A stretch of DNA of 12,208 nt, from NCBI GenBank assembly GCA_963597395.1, contig CAVBPX010000067.1, positions 1-12,208 of the forward strand, read 5' to 3'. The notes under the pieces are model-generated. The model was not told the origin of the DNA and made no database searches. It was given only the letters and a program-made list of their open reading frames with translations. The number at the start of each line of letters is the position of its first letter. Position 1 is the stretch's first letter. The translations under genes were made by a program, and so were the position numbers. Source of the DNA: Hallerella sp963597395. Its GTDB lineage: Bacteria > Fibrobacterota > Fibrobacteria > Fibrobacterales > Fibrobacteraceae. Shown here piece after piece: positions 8,276 to 12,208 of this stretch.

Positions 8276-9391
8276 TTAATTTTCCGCGGCGGCTTCGGTT
8301 GCGTCGGAATCCAGACCGGTATCGTCGGCGGCAAGAGCTTCGTCTTCGCTGATGTCGAACATCTTGACGTCCTTCATCTTTTCGCGGACATGCGCCTCGA
8401 TTTCGGCGCAAATGGTCGGATTGCTTTTGAGGAAGAGACGCGTGCTCTCACGGCCCTGCCCGATGCGCTCGCCGTTGTAGGAGAACCAGGAACCGCTCTT
8501 TTCGATGACGTCCAGTTCCACGCCGAGGTCGAGAATGCTCGCTTCGCGGGAAATGCCCTGCCCATAGAGAATGTCGAATTCGCACTGGGTGAAGGGAGCG
8601 GCGACCTTGTTTTTTACGACCTTTACGCGCGTGCGGTTTCCGATGACGTCCTCGCCGTTCTTGATTTGGGCGATACGGCGGATGTCGATGCGCTGGGACG
8701 CGTAGAACTTGAGGGCGTTTCCGCCGGTGGTCGTTTCCGGGTTTCCAAACATTACGCCGATCTTCATGCGGAGCTGGTTGATGAAAATCATGCACGTGTT
8801 GGATTTTGAAAGAATGCCGGTGAGCTTGCGAAGAGCCTGCGACATGAGGCGCGCCTGGAGTCCGACGTGGTTGTCGCCCATTTCGCCGTTGATTTCGGCC
8901 TGCGGAACGAGCGCCGCGACAGAGTCAACAACCACGATGTCGATGGCGCCGGAGCGGACGAGCGTCTCGGCAATGTCAAGCGCCTGTTCGCCTGTGTCCG
9001 GCTGGGAAACGAGAAGCTGGTCGATGTTGATGCCCAGATGCCGCGCATAGACGGGGTCAAAGGCGTGTTCCGCATCGATGAAGGCGGCGACGCCGCCCAG
9101 TTTTTGCGCTTCGGCAATCGCATGCAGCGTGAGGGTCGTCTTGCCGGAAGATTCCGGACCGTAGATTTCGATGATGCGGCCGCGGGGGAAGCCTCCGACG
9201 CCGAGTGCCATGTCGAGCTGGATACAGCCCGAGGGGATGACCGGAATGTTTTGCTCCGGCTGACCGCCGAGGGTCATGATGGAGCCTTTTCCGAAGTTCT
9301 TTTCGATTTGCGCGATGGCGGCTTCGACCGCCTTTGCCTTTTCGGACGAAAGAGGTTTATTGAGAGTCGGGGCAGCTGTTTTTTTAGCCAT
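8276..9391 (-). CDS. recA: RecA recombinase
   Basis: DNA-dependent ATPase that coats single-stranded DNA, drives homologous strand exchange and stimulates LexA self-cleavage in the SOS response; cytoplasmic. Seen: Walker A GPESSGKT at 78-85, FIDAEHA with the catalytic-type Glu108, Walker B IVVVDSVAALVP at 152-163, loop L1 around MGDNHVGLQARLMS (171-184), NQLR at 205-208, loop L2 around GNPETTTGGNALKFYASQR (216-234), and a short acidic C-terminal tail (DISEDEALAADD). At 371 aa it is of normal length. The start is the ATG at 9391 (MAKK), with GGAG 6 bases upstream; the frame stays open to an ATG 14 codons earlier, but that lacks a binding site and would put the real one inside the gene. It follows cinA by 42 bases and probably has its own promoter as well. 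Confidence 0.98.
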   Translation of the reverse strand: MAKKTAAPTLNKPLSSEKAKAVEAAIAQIEKNFGKGSIMTLGGQPEQNIPVIPSGCIQLDMALGVGGFPRGRIIEIYGPESSGKTTLTLHAIAEAQKLGGVAAFIDAEHAFDPVYARHLGINIDQLLVSQPDTGEQALDIAETLVRSGAIDIVVVDSVAALVPQAEINGEMGDNHVGLQARLMSQALRKLTGILSKSNTCMIFINQLRMKIGVMFGNPETTTGGNALKFYASQRIDIRRIAQIKNGEDVIGNRTRVKVVKNKVAAPFTQCEFDILYGQGISREASILDLGVELDVIEKSGSWFSYNGERIGQGRESTRLFLKSNPTICAEIEAHVREKMKDVKMFDISEDEALAADDTGLDSDATEAAAEN

Positions 9392-9423
9392 AGTGTTCTC
9401 CGATGAGGATTTGTTTCGTGTTA

Positions 9424-9452
9424 AATATAACAACTACTGAACTTTTGTGCAA
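9424..9452 (-). promoter_or_regulatory. Internal recA promoter with LexA-like site
   Basis: On the minus strand TTGCAC (9447-9452) and TATATT (9424-9429) are exactly 17 bases apart, giving a leader of about 26 bases before the recA ATG. Between and over them lies 9438-9451, which reads TGAACTTTTGTGCA on the plus strand. It matches 10 of 14 positions of the Fibrobacter succinogenes LexA box as I remember it (TGCCCAGTTGTGCA). A repressor site here would block the polymerase. The promoter spacing is seen directly; the LexA match rests on memory and is moderate. Confidence 0.5.
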
Positions 9453-10702
9453 GTGCTTTTGTGTTCAATAAAAGAACGACGCAAAAGATCCAGCGCTTTA
9501 AAAACGCTTTTTTCGCGAATTTGTCCACGGTTTCCTGAAAAAAAGTGCTTTGTTGCGAAGATTTTACAATTGGATGCGATTCCAATCCAGACGAGTCCCA
9601 CCGGTTTTTCGGGGGTTCCGCCGCCCGGGCCGGCGATTCCGGTCGTTGAAATGGCCCAATCCGTCCCGTAGAGCTTGCGGGCGCCTTCCGCCATGGCGCA
9701 TGCCGTTTCCTCGCTCACTTCGGTATAGTTGTCGAGAATTTCTTGCGAGACGCCGAGAATGTCGCGCTTGGCCTCGTTCCAGTAGGTGCACGCGCCTCCC
9801 TTGAAAAAGCGGCTCGCACCGGGAATGTTCACGACTTCGCTTGCGATCATCCCGCCCGTACACGATTCCGCGGTCGAAAAAGTCTCTCCGCTTTTTTCGA
9901 AGAGGTCCGCGACCGTTTCGACCAGGTTCTTTCCGTCGGTGGAAACAATCGAAAGCGGGGAACCGAGCGCCTTGGCGAGGTCCGTTTCAACGCTTTCCAA
10001 AAGTTTGGGCGAGTCCTTTGTGTAGGTTCGAAAGACGATGCAGTCCCTTTCCGGGAGGCTTGACCAGGAAACGCCTTTCGGAAAGCGGACCTTTTCAAAA
10101 CGCTTGGCGATTTCCGACTCGAAAATTCCGGAAATTCGCATTTCGCGATAAAAACAGGGCTTTGCTTCCAGGGCCTTTAAAAACGGCTCGATGTGAAGTT
10201 CGAACATCGTTTTGGCCTCGAATGGGACTCCCGGAACGGCGAAAACCGTGACATCGTCCTTTTTGACGCAAAAGCCCGGTGCGCTGCCGACGGGATTTTC
10301 GAGAATGCGCGCCGTCCGCGGAAAAAGGGCTTGCGCATTGTTTGTCTCGGAATAGGAAAATCCGCGGTTCTCGACAAAGGCCCTGATTTGCGGAATGCAT
10401 TCCGCGTGAAACTCCAGAGGCTCTCCGATTGCATTGGCAACGAGCGTTCGGGTTTTGTCGTCCGCCGTGGGGCCGAGCCCTCCGCTCACGATGACTGTTT
10501 TGACGCCCGCATTCATCATCATATTCCAGGTGGTGTTCCACAGCGAAGCGTCGTCGGGAAGCGTAATCTCGTAGGCGACATCAAGTCCGAGAGCCGTGAT
10601 GCGCGAAGCCATCCAGTGCGCGTTCGTGTTGAGCGTAAATCCTTGGGTGAGTTCCGTGCCCAGGCACACGATGGCGCCGAGATTTCTGTTTTCGTTTTGC
10701 AT
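9434..10702 (-). CDS. cinA: CinA family protein (NMN deamidase / ADP-ribose pyrophosphatase)
   Basis: A 422-aa two-domain CinA. Residues about 8-170 are the COG1058 molybdopterin-binding-like domain, with the GTEL-x-QG and NTNA motifs at 15-27 and SGGLGPTADD at 73-82; in characterised relatives this domain hydrolyses ADP-ribose. Residues about 258-412 are the PncC domain, with AESCTGG at 278-284 and TGIAGPGGGTPEKPVG at 354-369; it deamidates nicotinamide mononucleotide in pyridine-nucleotide salvage. Both motif sets look intact, so both activities may be present. Cytoplasmic. The start ATG has AAGGAAA about 8 bases upstream. The cinA-recA order is shared with several bacteria; in Streptococcus pneumoniae the pair is competence-induced, but nothing here shows such control. 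Confidence 0.95.
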   Translation of the reverse strand: MQNENRNLGAIVCLGTELTQGFTLNTNAHWMASRITALGLDVAYEITLPDDASLWNTTWNMMMNAGVKTVIVSGGLGPTADDKTRTLVANAIGEPLEFHAECIPQIRAFVENRGFSYSETNNAQALFPRTARILENPVGSAPGFCVKKDDVTVFAVPGVPFEAKTMFELHIEPFLKALEAKPCFYREMRISGIFESEIAKRFEKVRFPKGVSWSSLPERDCIVFRTYTKDSPKLLESVETDLAKALGSPLSIVSTDGKNLVETVADLFEKSGETFSTAESCTGGMIASEVVNIPGASRFFKGGACTYWNEAKRDILGVSQEILDNYTEVSEETACAMAEGARKLYGTDWAISTTGIAGPGGGTPEKPVGLVWIGIASNCKIFATKHFFSGNRGQIREKSVFKALDLLRRSFIEHKSTCTKVQ

Positions 10703-10737
10703 TTTCTGTTTCCTTGTTCACCAAGATAGCTTCTTGT

Positions 10738-10756
10738 TTTGACAATTTTTGTCAAA
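10738..10756. repeat. Intergenic palindrome, copy 2 (TTTGACAA-N3-TTGTCAAA)
   Basis: Perfect 8-bp inverted arms around TTT, in the 136-bp divergent region between cinA and the DUF5683-like gene, 35 bases before the cinA start. It contains TTGACA on both strands, so it may be an operator or carry -35 elements, but no -10 sits at the best spacing. Matching copies are at 116-132 and 11820-11838. Confidence 0.5.
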
Positions 10757-10804
10757 TTCAAAGGTTCGCCGAATTTTTTGCAAATTTCACGGCAAAAATA
10801 GATT

Positions 10805-10832
10805 TTGAGGGGTTCCTTTTTGTTATTATTTT
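10805..10832 (+). promoter_or_regulatory. Possible promoter of the DUF5683-like gene, near-leaderless
   Basis: TTGAGG (10805-10810) and TATTTT (10827-10832) are 16 bases apart. The predicted start point falls at about the A of the ATG at 10839. No Shine-Dalgarno sequence lies in the 20 bases before that ATG, which fits a leaderless or nearly leaderless message. Both boxes are approximate, in an AT-rich stretch where chance matches are common. Confidence 0.35.
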
Positions 10833-10838
10833 TGCGCA

Positions 10839-11801
10839 ATGCGTCTTTCCGTGTCCTTTATTTTTGTTGCCTTGGTGCTCGCTCTCGCCTTTCCGGACAG
10901 GGCGTCCGCCGAAGCCGTTTCGGTAAAGGGGACGACCGGCGTTAAGGGCATCGATACGCTTGCCACTTACGAATGGGACGTCGAAACGAGCCACAATTCT
11001 CTTCCTTTGACGCTCCTTTTCGGAGTCTTCCCGGGTGGCGGGCAGTATTATACGGGTCACTACATTCGCGGAGGATTCATCACGGCCGTCGAACTCGGAC
11101 TTGTGTATGAGGTTTTTGTGAACAAGCGCACCCAAAAGGACCGAAGGTTTAAACAGGCCGCGGAATTTCAGGATTCCGTTCTGGTCTATTCCCGCAAGGT
11201 GCTCCGGAACAAGGACAGCCTTTCGCATTACCAGGAAAAGCGCAACCAGTTCGCGGAACGGGTCCGTTCGTTCAGCGACCACAAAATCGAGGAAGAGGAC
11301 CTTCGAAAGTCCGAACTCGCCTGGCTGGTCGGTGTACACATCTACAGCCTGTTTGACGCCTTTGGCATCTGGAAAAACAACCAGGGGCACAGCGTGGAAA
11401 ACCGTCCGGTATCCGGCGCACTTTTGCGGGCCCTCATTCCGGGCTTTGGGCAAATGTATAACGACGAATACGGCAAGGCGGGTCTCGTTTATATGGGAAT
11501 GTTCGGGGCGACGGTCAGCATTTTTTCGCGGCAAAACGTCATCAATTATTATTTGGACCGAAAGCATGCGCTCGAAAAAGAAGACCCGAACAGCAGCAGC
11601 CTCGAAAGTATCGAGGAGCAGATTCTTTACTACCGAAAAAACCGCAACCAGTATATTTGGGGAATCGTCTTAATTTATCTGTATTCAATTGGCGATGCGG
11701 TCGTCGATGCGATGATGAGCGATTTTGACAGCCCGCTCCACTTTGTGTTCGGTCCGGACTTTAACGGCGGACTCGAAGCGTCCTTCTCTCTGGATTTTTA
11801 G
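10839..11801 (+). CDS. DUF5683-like membrane protein with an internal duplication
   Basis: A 320-aa exported membrane protein of unknown function. Residues 1-24 are a signal peptide (likely cleavage after RASA). Two copies of one unit follow. Each opens with the DUF5683-type motif PG-x-GQ-x-Y followed by a Gly-rich membrane segment: FPGGGQYYTGHYIRGG at 64-79 and IPGFGQMYNDEYGKAG at 200-215. Each has a charged, coiled-coil-prone stretch (about 97-158; 232-270) and a second membrane segment of the form Y/H-x-YS-x-x-DA: AWLVGVHIYSLFDAFG at 161-176 and IWGIVLIYLYSIGDAV at 273-288. The final 25 residues (FGPDFNGGLEASFSLDF) resemble the closing strand of an outer-membrane protein. Proteins of this type are common in Bacteroidota and Fibrobacterota, without a known role. 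It is divergent from cinA and monocistronic as far as the sequence shows. Confidence 0.8.
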   Translation: MRLSVSFIFVALVLALAFPDRASAEAVSVKGTTGVKGIDTLATYEWDVETSHNSLPLTLLFGVFPGGGQYYTGHYIRGGFITAVELGLVYEVFVNKRTQKDRRFKQAAEFQDSVLVYSRKVLRNKDSLSHYQEKRNQFAERVRSFSDHKIEEEDLRKSELAWLVGVHIYSLFDAFGIWKNNQGHSVENRPVSGALLRALIPGFGQMYNDEYGKAGLVYMGMFGATVSIFSRQNVINYYLDRKHALEKEDPNSSSLESIEEQILYYRKNRNQYIWGIVLIYLYSIGDAVVDAMMSDFDSPLHFVFGPDFNGGLEASFSLDF

Positions 11802-11819
11802 CCTGAATTTTTAAAAATG

Positions 11820-11838
11820 TTTGACAAAAATTGTCAAA
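11820..11838. repeat. Intergenic palindrome, copy 3 (TTTGACAA-N3-TTGTCAAA)
   Basis: Perfect 8-bp inverted arms around AAA, 18 bases after the stop of the DUF5683-like gene and before its terminator, so it is probably in the 3' untranslated region. The arms are identical to copy 2. A position downstream of a gene argues against a simple operator role for every copy. Confidence 0.5.
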
Positions 11839-11902
11839 ATCGGAATCGGTGCGGTCTCGTTTCTCCGTCATCTTGGAGGAATCTTCTTGATGCAATCTAA
11901 AG

Positions 11903-11937
11903 GAGGGACCTTGGGTATCCGAGCGTTCCTCTTTTTT
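11903..11937 (+). terminator. Terminator of the DUF5683-like gene
   Basis: Lower stem GAGGGA (11903-11908) with TTCCTC (11926-11931), upper stem CTTGG (11910-11914) with CCGAG (11919-11923), loop GTAT, then six T (11932-11937). Each stem has one G-U pair. It lies about 100 bases after the gene's stop. Confidence 0.7.
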
Positions 11938-11950
11938 GTCTCCGCACACA

Positions 11951-11978
11951 AAATCGCTCCGGGCGAAAGCCCGGAGCG
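11951..11978 (-). terminator. Terminator of the transposase-like gene
   Basis: A perfect 10-bp stem, CGCTCCGGGC (11955-11964) with GCCCGGAGCG (11969-11978), around a four-base GAAA loop. On the minus strand it is followed by ATTTTG. It begins 26 bases after the stop codon at 12005. On the plus strand the tail is TTTGAATCTTTT, so it may also stop rightward transcripts. Confidence 0.75.
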
Positions 11979-12004
11979 TTTGAATCTTTTAAAGAGCTTG
12001 GAAC

Positions 12005-12208
12005 TTACATCAGTTTTTGAAGCTCGGCTGCGGAAAGTCCGGTCGAAGCCTCGACGATGTTCAAAGGAATCCCTTTGCTGAGGAGCGCTTTGGCGATTCC
12101 GAGTGCTGTCTGGGCTTTTCCTTTGGCAAGTCCTTCTTCAAGTCCAAAAGCACGGCCTTCCTTCCAGGCGCAGTCGTGGGTCGAGAGATTATCCCATTTG
12201 TCTTTCTG
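12005..12208 (-). CDS. C-terminal part of an Rpn/PD-(D/E)XK-type transposase-nuclease
   Basis: Open from the window edge to a TAA at 12005-12007: 67 residues, with the rest outside the window. The visible part has an E-G-x-x-x-G-x-x-x-G-x-x-K-G helix (WKEGRAFGLEEGLAKGKA) followed by a helix-rich tail, GIAKALLSKGIPLNIVEASTGLSAAELQKLM. This ending is typical of the Rpn family (recombination-promoting nuclease / putative transposase, PDDEXK_2), where a closing motif of the type 'G-x-x-x-x-x-I-x-x-x-T-G-L-x-x-x-E-I-x-x-L' is common. The catalytic part is not visible, so activity cannot be judged. Its family members are often found as scattered multi-copy genes in Fibrobacter and Bacteroidota genomes. 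Confidence 0.65.
   Translation of the reverse strand, partial: QKDKWDNLSTHDCAWKEGRAFGLEEGLAKGKAQTALGIAKALLSKGIPLNIVEASTGLSAAELQKLM

Noticed and set aside
9392..9433. Upstream in-frame ATG that would add 14 residues to RecA
   Set aside because: The added residues do not resemble a RecA N-terminus, and the GGAG site fits the MAKK start at 9391; the predicted recA promoter -10 would lie inside the extended gene.
8376..10541. Competence or prophage island around cinA-recA
   Set aside because: Both genes are ordinary housekeeping genes of normal length; no phage, integrase or competence gene is present in the window.
10758..11567. 269-aa minus-strand open frame opposite the DUF5683-like gene
   Set aside because: The plus-strand frame has a signal peptide, repeated family motifs and a terminator; the antisense frame has none and covers the cinA divergent promoter region.
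11890..12081. Possible small plus-strand gene starting ATG at 11890 with GGAGGA 9 bases upstream
   Set aside because: Despite the good binding site, the frame runs through two terminator hairpins and then antisense through the transposase-like gene, and the product has no recognisable feature.

Overview
The window looks like chromosome from a Fibrobacteraceae bacterium (Fibrobacter or a close relative). The grounds are a very large secreted GH9 cellulase, a lipoprotein whose lipid-anchor Cys is followed by long Ser-rich linkers, and a mixed AT-rich intergenic / GC-rich coding composition. The assignment is inferred from style and family content, not from a database match.

Layout, left to right. 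Positions 1-202 are non-coding: a palindromic, dispersed-repeat-like block and then the terminator of the GH9 gene. Positions 203-6841 (minus) hold one 2212-residue secreted multidomain GH9 endoglucanase: signal peptide, N-terminal Ig-like domain, GH9 catalytic domain, two FN3-like domains, about 1200 residues of further beta-rich modules and a strongly basic C-terminus. A 104-bp divergent intergenic region separates it from a plus-strand lipoprotein (6946-8097) with two tandem PKD/Ig-like domains. A bidirectional hairpin and a longer structured inverted repeat fill the convergent gap before recA.

cinA (9434-10702) and recA (8276-9391) lie in the order cinA-recA on the minus strand, 42 bp apart. 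A good internal promoter for recA lies at the cinA 3' end, with a possible LexA-like site between its -35 and -10. Divergent from cinA is a DUF5683-like membrane protein (10839-11801, plus) built from two copies of one membrane unit. It is followed by a terminator. The window ends inside the C-terminal part of a minus-strand Rpn/PD-(D/E)XK-type transposase-nuclease gene with its own hairpin terminator.

Working together: the GH9 enzyme and the adjacent lipoprotein are probably extracellular/cell-surface components of plant-polymer breakdown, although the lipoprotein's role is not known. cinA-recA is a DNA-repair/nucleotide-salvage housekeeping pair. The most unusual items are the size and architecture of the GH9 protein, the two 75-residue Cys-bracketed domains of the lipoprotein, a palindrome (TTTGACA-N5-TGTCA) found in three separate intergenic regions, the overlapping inverted repeats downstream of recA, and the duplicated DUF5683-like protein. 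I saw no convincing evidence for a new defence system, CRISPR array, tRNA or rRNA.
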